Below the pieces are notes generated by a model. That model saw only the letters and a list, made by a program, of their open reading frames with translations, had not been told where the DNA came from and ran no database searches. A stretch of DNA of 8,898 nucleotides from Pseudorhodobacter sp. (GTDB lineage Bacteria > Pseudomonadota > Alphaproteobacteria > Rhodobacterales > Rhodobacteraceae), in the NCBI GenBank assembly GCA_014378345.1, contig JACMNW010000459.1:1-8898 (forward strand). The letters are read 5' to 3'. A program made the position numbers and the translations under genes. This document shows positions 1 to 6,474 of the stretch, piece by piece (positions within the stretch are counted from its first letter, which is position 1; each line of letters starts with the position of its first letter).

Positions 1-1555
1 CCAGTGCTACACACGCCGCGCCAATCCCGCGAATTGCCCCCACCATTTGCCCCATAATTTCAGGCTTTTCCGGGTTTCCGAAATTCAGGTTATCCGTCGT
101 AGCCAACGGCTTGGCCCCGACAGCGCATAAATTGCGATACGCTTCCGCCACCGCCTGCTTGCCGCCCTCAAACGGGTTCGCCTTCACATAGCGTGGCGTG
201 ACGTCGGACGTAAACGCCAATGCCTTCCCCGTGCCATGCACCCGCACCACACCCGCCGCCATCCCCGGCGTCATCACTGTGTCGGCCATGACCTGGCTGT
301 CATACTGTTCCCACACCCAGGCCTTGTGCGCATAAGACGGTGACGATATCAGCGCCATTAACGCGTCTATCGCACCAATCGCGGGCACCTCACCCAACGG
401 CGCAGCCGTAGGCGTTTCCACCCAAGGCCGGTCATATTCCGGGGCCGAAGACGACAGCTTTGACAACGGCAAATCCGCCTTCACCACATTGCCCTGCAGG
501 ATCAGAAACCGATCTTCGACAATGGTTTCCCCCACAATCGCGAAATCCAGATCCCATTTCACGAAAATCGCCCGCGCCGCTGCTTCCATCTCTGGCCGCA
601 ACACCATCAGCATCCGTTCTTGCGATTCCGACAACATCATTTCATAGGCGGTCATATTAGTTTCGCGCTGTGGCACGTCATCGAGTTGCAACCGCACCCC
701 GAGGCCGCCCTTGTCGCCCATCTCCACCGCAGAACAGGTCAGCCCCGCTGCGCCCATGTCTTGGATGGAAATCACGGCACCCGATGCCATCAGTTCCAGA
801 CATGCCTCCAGCAGCCGCTTTTCAGTGAACGGGTCCCCGACCTGCACGGTCGGGCGTTTTTCTTCAATCGTATCGTCAAATTCGGCCGATGCCATCGTGG
901 CCCCGCCAACACCGTCACGCCCTGTCTTGGCCCCCAGATACACCACCGGCATACCCACGCCTGACGCCACCGAATAGAAAATCTTGTCCGCATCCGCCAA
1001 CCCGGCCGCAAACGCATTCACCAGACAATTGCCATTATAGCTGCGGTGAAACCGCACTTCGCCGCCCACCGTTGGCACGCCAAAGGCATTGCCATAACCG
1101 CCGACACCTTCCACCACACCCTTTACCAGATGCGCGGTTTTCGGATGGCTCGGCAACCCGAACGATAGTGAATTCATCGCCGCAATCGGCCGCGCGCCCA
1201 TGGTAAACACATCGCGCAGAATGCCGCCTACGCCAGTGGCAGCGCCTTGATGCGGTTCGATGTACGACGGGTGATTATGCGATTCCATCTTGAAAATCAC
1301 CGCTTGCCCGTCACCAATATCCACCACACCCGCATTCTCGCCCGGCCCGCAAATCACCTGTGGTCCCGTGGTAGGCAGGGTGCGCAGCCATTTCTTCGAG
1401 GACTTATAAGAACAATGCTCGTTCCACATGGCGCTGAAAATCCCCAGCTCGGTGAACGACGGCTGCCGCCCGATAATCCCTAACAGCCGCTGATATTCAT
1501 CGGGCTTCAAGCCATGCGCCGCAACCAATTCCGGGGTGATAGCAGGGTCTGACAT
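1..1555 (-). CDS. purL: Phosphoribosylformylglycinamidine synthase subunit PurL, 5' part of gene
   Basis: PurL catalyses the ATP-dependent amidation of FGAR to FGAM in cytosolic de novo purine synthesis. In organisms with the small form it works with PurQ (glutaminase) and PurS. Translating the minus strand from ATG 1555-1553 gives an unbroken frame of 518 codons to the window edge, so the last part of a protein usually a little over 700 residues is missing. Visible hallmarks are NEHCSYK (residues 45-51), the ESHNHPS nucleotide-binding motif (91-97), GAATGVGGILRD (104-115) followed by FTMGARPIA, and further in, GATMASAEFDD and IQDMGAAGLTCS. The start is chosen because the protein begins MSDPAITPELVAAHG as in related PurLs, and a GAGG lies about 9 nt upstream. 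There is no N-terminal PurS-like or C-terminal glutaminase fusion in the visible part, which fits the small type. The leader has a hairpin (1583-1608) and a dyad (1640-1656). Identification is firm. Confidence 0.96.
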   Translation of the reverse strand, partial: MSDPAITPELVAAHGLKPDEYQRLLGIIGRQPSFTELGIFSAMWNEHCSYKSSKKWLRTLPTTGPQVICGPGENAGVVDIGDGQAVIFKMESHNHPSYIEPHQGAATGVGGILRDVFTMGARPIAAMNSLSFGLPSHPKTAHLVKGVVEGVGGYGNAFGVPTVGGEVRFHRSYNGNCLVNAFAAGLADADKIFYSVASGVGMPVVYLGAKTGRDGVGGATMASAEFDDTIEEKRPTVQVGDPFTEKRLLEACLELMASGAVISIQDMGAAGLTCSAVEMGDKGGLGVRLQLDDVPQRETNMTAYEMMLSESQERMLMVLRPEMEAAARAIFVKWDLDFAIVGETIVEDRFLILQGNVVKADLPLSKLSSSAPEYDRPWVETPTAAPLGEVPAIGAIDALMALISSPSYAHKAWVWEQYDSQVMADTVMTPGMAAGVVRVHGTGKALAFTSDVTPRYVKANPFEGGKQAVAEAYRNLCAVGAKPLATTDNLNFGNPEKPEIMGQMVGAIRGIGAACVAL

Positions 1556-1582
1556 GATCGCATCCTCATGGAGTTCGCCGAT

Positions 1583-1608
1583 GTCCGCGCTTTACGCAAA
1601 AGGCGGAC
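1583..1608 (-). promoter_or_regulatory. Hairpin in the purL leader
   Basis: GTCCGC (1583-1588) pairs with GCGGAC (1603-1608), and inside it CTTT (1590-1593) pairs with AAAG (1599-1602), leaving one bulged base at 1589 and a 5-nt loop. The stem of 10 pairs lies 27 nt upstream of the purL start codon. No T-run follows on either strand, so it is not a classical terminator. Whether it controls purL is unknown; it could stabilise the mRNA or be chance. Confidence 0.35.
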
Positions 1609-1639
1609 CAAACGAAAGGGCAAAGGCAGGTTTTTCATC

Positions 1640-1656
1640 GTTTGCCACTGGCAAAC
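1640..1656. promoter_or_regulatory. Perfect 7-bp dyad upstream of purL, possible operator
   Basis: GTTTGCC (1640-1646) and GGCAAAC (1650-1656) are exact inverted copies separated by ACT. The dyad lies about 85 nt upstream of the purL start, next to an AT-rich stretch (about 1667-1695) where a promoter could sit, but I could not place a convincing -35/-10 pair. Symmetric sites of this kind are typical of dimeric repressors. The sequence is not the enterobacterial PurR box, and no regulator can be named. Confidence 0.3.
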
Positions 1657-1825
1657 CATGCCGCACGAAAATAAATTTCAATAAGATCAAAAAGACTTGA
1701 AGCGATGTCGAAATCGGCAACGCTCCAGCGTCTTTGGAATGTCGAAACACTAAAATGAAAAGGCATAATGATGATATTTGCTGTGACCCTTTTCTATGCC
1801 CTGCCGCTTGCGGCGATTTTTGTCA

Positions 1826-2053
1826 GGCGAAGGTCTGAAAGGCATTGGTTCGGCGACCAGCTTGCGTATCCGTGATGGCAAGACCGAAACCATGGATGGG
1901 CCATTTGCCACCACCAAGGAACATTTGCGCGGCTAATATCTGGTAGATGTGCCCAATCTGGACGCCGCCCTGCGCTATGCTGCGATGGTGCCGTCGGCAC
2001 AATGGGGCACTGTCGAAGTGCGCCCTTTGATGGATTGCAATCCGGCAGCATGA
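1826..2053 (+). pseudogene. Remnant of a YCII/DGPF-domain protein (C-terminal part)
   Basis: Reading from 1826 gives GEGLKGIGSATSLRIRDG, then the family signature DGPF (codons at 1895-1906), KEHLRG, a TAA stop at 1934-1936, and in the same frame YLVDVPNLDAALRYAAMVPS and GTVEVRPLM ending at TGA 2051-2053. This follows the usual YCII-related pattern (GEGL, SLRIRDGK, DGPFAETKE, GYYLVDVP.LDAA, EVRP), so the stop replaces the first Tyr of the expected GYY. The N-terminal 40 or so residues that should precede GEGL cannot be recognised in any frame. These small proteins typically stand beside ECF42 sigma genes, and the remnant of one follows directly here. Because the start, the first part and continuity are lost, I call it a pseudogene. 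The family call is from remembered consensus. Confidence 0.8.
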
Positions 2054-2057
2054 CAAA

Positions 2058-2403
2058 GTGACCGCCGCCCCGTGCACCGAGGCGATTTATCTGGCGCAAA
2101 TTCTCAATCACCTGTTGCCCAACCAGCCAGAGCTGGAAGGCTGCTTGCCCCTGATGCTGATCACCCAGTCGCGCCGTAGCCTTGTCCGAAACGGGGGCCC
2201 TTACCTAAGCGCTAACGTCGCTAGCAGCCTTGGCGGCTGATCTTGGTACCTACCAACCCTACCATGCCGCCTGTGCCGATCTGTTGGCCCGCGCCGGGAA
2301 AACCCCCGAATCGCTCGCAGCTTATGGCCGCGCAATTGCCATGGCCGCGTCATCCGCTGATGCCGCTTTTCTGACCAAACGGCGCAATCGACTGTTGGTT
2401 TGA
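2058..2403 (+). pseudogene. Remnant of an ECF42-type sigma factor (C-terminal TPR-like region)
   Basis: Two pieces of the C-terminal extension of ECF42/COG4941 sigma factors are readable. The frame from 2058 gives CTEAIYLAQILNHLLP, then PELEGCLPLMLITQSRR and a short tail to TGA 2238-2240; family members have roughly LCAEAIRLARLLAALMPDEPE followed by LGLLALMLLHDARR. A second frame, +1 relative to the first, gives ADLGTYQPYHAACADLLARA followed by GKTPESLAAYGRAIAMAASS and ends at TGA 2401-2403, matching the family's last helices (YHAARADLLRRLGR, EARAAYDRALAL, ERRFLERR). The DNA-binding sigma2 and sigma4 regions (about the first 190 residues) are absent, and a middle stretch of roughly 100 residues between the two pieces is gone. 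The gene cannot make a working sigma factor. The order DGPF gene then sigma gene is that of intact modules. Confidence 0.78.
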
Positions 2404-2432
2404 TTAGCAGTTTCGAAAATTACCCGCAAAAC

Positions 2433-2459
2433 AAAAAAAGGCCGAGCTTGCGCTCGGCC
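2433..2459 (-). terminator. Intrinsic (rho-independent) terminator
   Basis: GGCCGAGC (2440-2447) and GCTCGGCC (2452-2459) form a perfect 8-bp GC-rich stem around a 4-nt loop. Read on the minus strand it is followed at once by seven T (complement of 2433-2439) and then GTTTT. This is a textbook terminator for minus-strand transcripts: the candidate small RNA, and the LysR gene if it reads through. On the plus strand there is no U-run, so it works in one direction. Confidence 0.9.
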
Positions 2460-2516
2460 AAGTCCAACAGGGAGGTATGAAGGTTGCAAGAGAAAATCTC
2501 GACTACATCCTTCATA
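2433..2516 (-). ncRNA. Candidate small RNA of about 80 nt
   Basis: On the minus strand the elements of a free-standing small RNA occur in order. A stem has TATGAAGG (complement of 2509-2516) pairing with CCTTCATA (complement of 2476-2483), 8 perfect pairs. Inside it is a small GAGA/TCTC stem (plus-strand 2490-2500). Next come a single-stranded segment with CCTCCC (complement of 2470-2475) and a strong intrinsic terminator (2433-2459). A weak sigma70-like promoter just upstream (2521-2549) would start transcription at about 2514. The CCUCCC could pair with Shine-Dalgarno sequences, as anti-SD motifs do in several alphaproteobacterial small RNAs. I do not recognise a named family. It may instead be a 3' UTR-derived RNA of the LysR gene, whose stop codon lies about 100 nt upstream. 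Confidence 0.45.
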
Positions 2517-2520
2517 GCGC

Positions 2521-2549
2521 AAGGTAAGCAGACAAGTGCTTTGGTTCAA
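2521..2549 (-). promoter_or_regulatory. Possible promoter of the candidate small RNA
   Basis: On the minus strand TTGAAC (complement of 2544-2549) and TACCTT (complement of 2521-2526) are separated by exactly 17 nt. The -35 is good and the -10 weak (three of six consensus bases). Transcription would start at about 2514, at the beginning of the stem-loop of the candidate RNA. The spacing agreement is the main support. Confidence 0.3.
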
Positions 2550-2556
2550 GCGCTAA

Positions 2557-2576
2557 CATGCTGCATCTGCAGCATG
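2557..2576. repeat. 20-bp palindrome, 9-bp arms
   Basis: CATGCTGCA (2557-2565) and TGCAGCATG (2568-2576) are exact inverted copies with only TC between them. The site lies between the LysR stop codon and the possible small-RNA promoter, 7 bp upstream of its -35 box. That position would suit an activator or repressor site. It could also be a hairpin in the LysR 3' UTR, but the 2-nt centre favours a DNA-level protein site. Confidence 0.5.
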
Positions 2577-2617
2577 GCCGTTATGCGTGAATTGCATATC
2601 ATCGCCTACAAAACCGT

Positions 2618-3511
2618 TCAAACCTGCTGACGTTTGCGATAAGTAAAGATTTCTTCCGTCACAAAATCGCGGAACGCCGAAACCCGCTTGGAATGGCGCA
2701 GCTCCTCCGGATAAGCCAAAAACACAGGTACATCACTGGATTCGGTTTCGGGCAAAACGCGCACCAGGTGCGGAAAATCTTCTGTGATATAGTCGGGCAA
2801 AACCCCAATCCCCAAATGGTTCAGCACCCCTTGCAACACGCCAAAATAGTTGTTCACCGTCAGCGTGGATGGGATATCGTGGCTCATTAATTCCGCCACC
2901 AGCATCGCCCCGGCTGCCACTTGCGGAGTCCCTGCATGCTGGGCAATTAACCGATGCTGGGTGAAATCTGCCATCGTCGTCGGCGTGCCATTTTCCGCCA
3001 GATATTCCGGCGTCGCGTAAAGCCGCATCCGAATATTCATCAACCGCTTGCGGATCAGGTCAGCCTGGCTAGGTTCTTTCATGCGAATGGCCACATCCGC
3101 CTCGCGCATTGGCAGATCGAGCACCCGTTCTTCCAGCATCAGATCAATCTTCAGCGCCGGGTATTTCTTATATAATGCAGGCAATCGCGGGGCTAACCAA
3201 AGCGTACCAAACCCCGTGGTCGTGGTCACCCGTAGTTCGCCAAACACCTCGTCTTCCGAATCCCGAATTCGCGCCGCGGCCGCATCCAGCCGCTTGACCA
3301 TCGCGTTCGTCGCATCAAACAACAACTCGCCCTGTTCGGTCAGGATCAAGCCCCGCGCATGGCGGTGAAACAGCGTGACATTCAAACTTTCTTCCAGCGC
3401 CCGGATCTGACGGCTGACCGCAGACTGGCTTAGATGCAGCACCTCACCCGCGTGGGTCAGGCTGCCTTTGTCGGCCACCGAGTGAAAAATCCGCAGTTTA
3501 TCCCAGTCCAT
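2618..3511 (-). CDS. LysR-family transcriptional regulator
   Basis: A 297-residue protein of normal LysR length. Residues 3-62 form the winged helix-turn-helix, with the signature SLTHAGEVLHLSQSAVSRQI (17-36), RALEESLNVTLFHR and GLILTEQGELL. A linker helix (about 63-88) leads into a periplasmic-binding-protein-like effector domain (about 90-290) containing GELRVTTTTGFGTLWLAPRL and DVAIRMKEPSQADLIRKRLM. The ATG at 3511 is chosen over an in-frame GTG at 3547 because LysR proteins begin directly with the MDWDKLRIFHSV helix, and an AAGAGA lies a few bases upstream. It is a cytoplasmic DNA-binding regulator; its effector and targets cannot be told from the sequence. It is divergent from the acyltransferase gene, the usual arrangement in which LysR proteins control themselves and the neighbour, and two dyads lie between them. 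Confidence 0.95.
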   Translation of the reverse strand: MDWDKLRIFHSVADKGSLTHAGEVLHLSQSAVSRQIRALEESLNVTLFHRHARGLILTEQGELLFDATNAMVKRLDAAAARIRDSEDEVFGELRVTTTTGFGTLWLAPRLPALYKKYPALKIDLMLEERVLDLPMREADVAIRMKEPSQADLIRKRLMNIRMRLYATPEYLAENGTPTTMADFTQHRLIAQHAGTPQVAAGAMLVAELMSHDIPSTLTVNNYFGVLQGVLNHLGIGVLPDYITEDFPHLVRVLPETESSDVPVFLAYPEELRHSKRVSAFRDFVTEEIFTYRKRQQV

Positions 3512-3576
3512 CACAGTCTCTTGTTTAAATTCCGGCCACGCTAACACAGTCTTTGCACCTCATAAGCGATTTTCTT

Positions 3577-3590
3577 TTCATGTAAATGAA
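3577..3590. promoter_or_regulatory. Dyad with T-N11-A core between divergent genes
   Basis: TTCAT (3577-3581) and ATGAA (3586-3590) are inverted repeats around GTAA. T3578 and A3590 give the T-N11-A spacing seen in LysR boxes. It sits 66 nt upstream of the LysR start codon, where an autoregulatory site would be expected. Arms this short are weak evidence. Confidence 0.3.
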
Positions 3591-3594
3591 CAGT

Positions 3595-3608
3595 CCGTAA
3601 ATTTACGG
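3595..3608. promoter_or_regulatory. Perfect 14-bp palindrome, possible operator
   Basis: CCGTAAATTTACGG is an uninterrupted perfect palindrome between the divergent LysR and acyltransferase genes. It is 84 nt upstream of the LysR start and 87 nt upstream of the acyltransferase start, close to midway. A CATAAT at 3635-3640 could be a -10 box for the plus-strand gene, but no clear -35 goes with it. Together with the dyad at 3577-3590 it makes a plausible two-part regulator site. Confidence 0.4.
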
Positions 3609-3695
3609 GAATGCCCAAGCTGTCGCGCCATCGTCATAATCCCTAGCGAAACTGCATTGACGCACCTATGTGCGCAGCAAGACATGAGGTTCTGC

Positions 3696-4574
3696 ATGAC
3701 CAAACAAGATATAGCTCGCGAAATCAGCTATGCCTCATCGGCGCAAAGCAGGGGCGGGCGAACGCTGATCCGCGCGCTGGAAAATGTCACCGGGCGGTTG
3801 TCTTTGATCCGCCGCGCAGCTGGCTACGAAAATGATGTGGCGCAGGGCCAGAATTTTTGGGACGTGATCGTTGACCGCTACGGTCTTAGCCTTGATGTAA
3901 TCGCAGGCTCGATTTCAAATATCCCGGCCAATGGCCCGCTGGTGCTGATTGCCAACCACCCTTACGGCATTCTTGACGGCCTGATGATGGGGCATCTTTT
4001 GCACAAAGCGCGCGGTGATTTTCGTATTTTGGCCAATTCGGTGTTTCGCCGCGCCGAAGACCTGAACAAGGTGCTGCTGCCCATTTCCTTTGATGAAACC
4101 AAAGAGGCGGTGAAACAAAACCTGCAAACCCGATCCGAAGCGCTGACCTATCTGGGGCAGGGTGGGGCAATTGGTGTGTTTCCGGGTGGTACGGTGTCCA
4201 CATCCGCGCGGCCCTTCTCGCGCCCGATGGATCCGGGCTGGCGCAATTTTACCGCCAAGATGATTGCGAAATCAGATGCAACGGTTGTGCCGATTTACTT
4301 TAGTGGCTCAAATTCTCGGTTGTTTCAGGTGGCCAGCCACATGCATTACAACCTGCGCCTTGGGCTGTTGATCAAGGAATTTCACGCCCGAATCGATGAA
4401 CCCGTGCAACTGGTGATTGGCGAACCTATCGCATCCGCCCAACTGGCCCCTTTGAAATCCGATCCCAACGCAATGATGGAATATCTGCGCAAAGCCACCT
4501 ATGCGCTTTCCCCCGGCGCGATGAAATCCTATGATATGGGCTATGAATTCGAGGCGAAGTATAAGTCTCGGTAA
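3696..4574 (+). CDS. PlsC/hemolysin-like lysophospholipid acyltransferase family protein
   Basis: A protein of 292 residues in the LPLAT superfamily, which transfers fatty acyl chains from acyl-ACP or acyl-CoA to a lysolipid at the inner membrane face. The acceptor here is unknown. Visible signatures are LIANHPYGILDG (catalytic His88 and Asp94), FRILANSVFRRAEDL (109-123), the substrate-binding block VFPGGTVSTS (161-170), and VVPIYFSGSNS further on. The spacing between His and Asp is HX5D, not the HX4D of classical PlsC, as in hemolysin-like members. There is no clear membrane-spanning helix. ATG 3696 is preferred because GAGG (3686-3689) lies 7 nt before it; ATG 3684 and TTG 3657 are in frame but lack such a site. 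murI follows after 18 nt, so the two are probably co-transcribed. An ornithine-lipid acyltransferase of OlsA type is one possibility I cannot confirm. Confidence 0.85.
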   Translation: MTKQDIAREISYASSAQSRGGRTLIRALENVTGRLSLIRRAAGYENDVAQGQNFWDVIVDRYGLSLDVIAGSISNIPANGPLVLIANHPYGILDGLMMGHLLHKARGDFRILANSVFRRAEDLNKVLLPISFDETKEAVKQNLQTRSEALTYLGQGGAIGVFPGGTVSTSARPFSRPMDPGWRNFTAKMIAKSDATVVPIYFSGSNSRLFQVASHMHYNLRLGLLIKEFHARIDEPVQLVIGEPIASAQLAPLKSDPNAMMEYLRKATYALSPGAMKSYDMGYEFEAKYKSR

Positions 4575-4592
4575 ACGTAAGGCGGGGTCGGC

Positions 4593-5405
4593 ATGGCAGT
4601 AGGCATATTCGATTCGGGCCTTGGTGGGCTTACCGTACTGGACGCGGTGGCTAAAAGACTGCCCGAAATACCGTTCGTTTACCTTGGCGATAATGCACAC
4701 GCTCCCTACGGTGTGCGCACGCCTGACGATATCTTCAACTTAACCGTCGCCGCGACAGAACGCTTGTGGGACGAAGGTTGCGATCTGGTGATCCTGGCTT
4801 GCAACACCGCCTCTGCCGCCGCCCTGAAACGCATGCAAGAAACCTGGGTACCTGCCCATAAGCGCGTGCTGGGCGTGATTGTGCCAATGATCGAGGCGCT
4901 GACCGAACGCCAATGGGGCGATAATTCCCCACCGCGCGAGGTGGATGTGAAACACGTGGCCCTGTTCGCCACCCCGGCAACCGTCGCTTCCCGCGCATTC
5001 CAGCGTGAATTGGCGTTCCGTGCCATCGGCGTGGATGTCGAGGCGCAGCCTTGCGGCGGCGTGGTCGACGCCATTGAACAGGGGGATGAGATGCTGGCCG
5101 AAACCTTAGTGCGTGCCCATGTCGAGGCTTTAAAACGCCGCATGCCCCACCCGCAAGCCGCCGTTCTGGCCTGCACGCATTACCCGCTGATGGAACACAT
5201 CTTTGCCGATGCTTTGGGAAGCGGCGTCAAAGTGTTCAGCCAAGGCAAACTGGTCGCAGAAAGCCTGTCAGATTATCTGGTCCGCCGCCCGGAAATGCTG
5301 GGGTCTGGAACCAAGTCGAGGTTCCTGACCACAGGTGACCCAACCGCCGTCTCAAACCGCGCCACACAGTTTTTGCGACGTAAAATCGTGTTTGAAGCTG
5401 CTTAA
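4593..5405 (+). CDS. murI: Glutamate racemase
   Basis: MurI interconverts L- and D-glutamate in the cytosol and supplies D-Glu to MurD for the peptidoglycan stem peptide. It needs no cofactor and uses two cysteines. The 270-residue product has normal length. It starts with VGIFDSGLGGLTVL (Asp7 and Ser8 at the active site) and has YLGDNAHAPYG (30-40), the first catalytic cysteine in LACNTAS (Cys70), GVIVPMIEA, and the second cysteine in LACTHYPLM (Cys194, with His196). AAGGCGGGG at 4579-4587 serves as ribosome binding site. It lies 18 nt after the acyltransferase gene and 33 nt before argC, all on the plus strand. Confidence 0.97.
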   Translation: MAVGIFDSGLGGLTVLDAVAKRLPEIPFVYLGDNAHAPYGVRTPDDIFNLTVAATERLWDEGCDLVILACNTASAAALKRMQETWVPAHKRVLGVIVPMIEALTERQWGDNSPPREVDVKHVALFATPATVASRAFQRELAFRAIGVDVEAQPCGGVVDAIEQGDEMLAETLVRAHVEALKRRMPHPQAAVLACTHYPLMEHIFADALGSGVKVFSQGKLVAESLSDYLVRRPEMLGSGTKSRFLTTGDPTAVSNRATQFLRRKIVFEAA

Positions 5406-5438
5406 ACTTAGATCACCTACACCCCGGAAATATCTGTC

Positions 5439-6467
5439 ATGACATATAAAATTGCCATCCTTGGTGCCTCTGGTTATACAGGCGCAGAACTTGTCCGACT
5501 GATCGCCACCCATCCGATGATGCATGTGGTGGCGCTGTCTGGTGACCGCAAAGCAGGCATGACCATGGCAGAGGTCTTCCCGTTCCTGCGCCACCTTGAT
5601 CTTCCGGTTTTGCAAAAGATCGAGGATATCGATTTCACCAATGTTGACCTAGCCTTCTGTGCCCTTCCACATGCCACGTCGCAAGCGGTGATTGCTGCCC
5701 TGCCGCGCAGCTTGAAAATCGTCGATCTGTCCGCAGATTTCCGCCTGCGCGATCCTGCGGAATACCAAAAATGGTATGGCCAACCTCATACCCAGCCGGA
5801 ATTGCAAGCGGAGGCGGTGTATGGCCTGACTGAATTTTACCGTGAAGATATCCGTAAGGCGCGTCTTGTGGCTGGTACCGGTTGCAACGCCGCCGCTGGT
5901 CAGTTCGCGCTTTTGCCATTGATTAAGGCAGGCGTGATTGATCTGGATAACATCTTGATCGACCTCAAGGCGGGCGTGTCCGGTGCGGGCCGCTCCGCCA
6001 AGGAAAACCTGCTGCACGCAGAATTGTCCGAAGGCACGCAGACCTATTCCGCAGGCGGAAAACACAGGCATTTGGGTGAGTTTGATCAGGAATTTTCGAA
6101 ACTCGCGGGCCGCCCCGTGCAAATCCAATTCACCCCGCATCTGCTTCCGATGAACCGGGGTATACTCGCTACTGTTTACGTCAAAGGGGACGCGCAAGCT
6201 ATTCATAACACATTGCTTTCCCGCTATTTATCAGAGCCGTTCATCAACGTCCTACCCTTTGGCACGCTGCCATCCACCCGCGATGTGCGCGGATCAAATT
6301 TCTGCCATCTGGGCGTTATCGGCGACCGCATTGCAGGCCGCACCGTCATCGTCTCTGTCATCGATAACCTCACCAAAGGGTCATCGGGCCAAGCGTTGCA
6401 AAACGCCAATCTGATGCTAGGTGTTGAAGAAGGGACAGGCTTGATGCTCGCTCCGATATTTCCGTGA
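5439..6467 (+). CDS. argC: N-acetyl-gamma-glutamyl-phosphate reductase
   Basis: ArgC reduces N-acetylglutamyl 5-phosphate with NADPH to the semialdehyde, the third step of arginine synthesis, in the cytosol. The 342-residue protein has the N-terminal dinucleotide-binding motif ILGASGYTGAELVRL (7-21), VDLSADFRLRDP (95-106), the catalytic cysteine in AGTGCNAAAG (Cys149), SGAGRSAKE (181-189), the KHRHLGE segment with the active-site histidine (208-214), and the family hallmark FTPHLLPMNRGI (231-242). Length and motifs fit the long bacterial ArgC type. The upstream region has only a weak ribosome binding site (CCGGAAA, 5424-5430). ccmE follows after 7 nt. Confidence 0.97.
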   Translation: MTYKIAILGASGYTGAELVRLIATHPMMHVVALSGDRKAGMTMAEVFPFLRHLDLPVLQKIEDIDFTNVDLAFCALPHATSQAVIAALPRSLKIVDLSADFRLRDPAEYQKWYGQPHTQPELQAEAVYGLTEFYREDIRKARLVAGTGCNAAAGQFALLPLIKAGVIDLDNILIDLKAGVSGAGRSAKENLLHAELSEGTQTYSAGGKHRHLGEFDQEFSKLAGRPVQIQFTPHLLPMNRGILATVYVKGDAQAIHNTLLSRYLSEPFINVLPFGTLPSTRDVRGSNFCHLGVIGDRIAGRTVIVSVIDNLTKGSSGQALQNANLMLGVEEGTGLMLAPIFP

Positions 6468-6474
6468 GAAATCA

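Noticed and set aside
620..1206. Several overlapping open frames on both strands
   Set aside because: They are shadows of purL, whose frame is unbroken on the minus strand through the whole stretch.
1771..1875. Short plus-strand frame of 34 codons with a hydrophobic then basic stretch (LFYALPLAAIFVRRR)
   Set aside because: It overlaps the YCII remnant in another frame, has no convincing ribosome binding site, and the remnant's homology explains the later part of the DNA better.
2322..2549. Minus-strand open frame of 75 codons reading through the terminator
   Set aside because: It crosses a strong intrinsic terminator and the small-RNA-like structure and overlaps the sigma remnant. The sequence resembles no protein I know.
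2207..2557. AAGCGCTAAC present at 2207-2216 and 2548-2557
   Set aside because: A single 10-bp repeat containing a small palindrome, with no shared flanks and no attachment-site context; probably chance.
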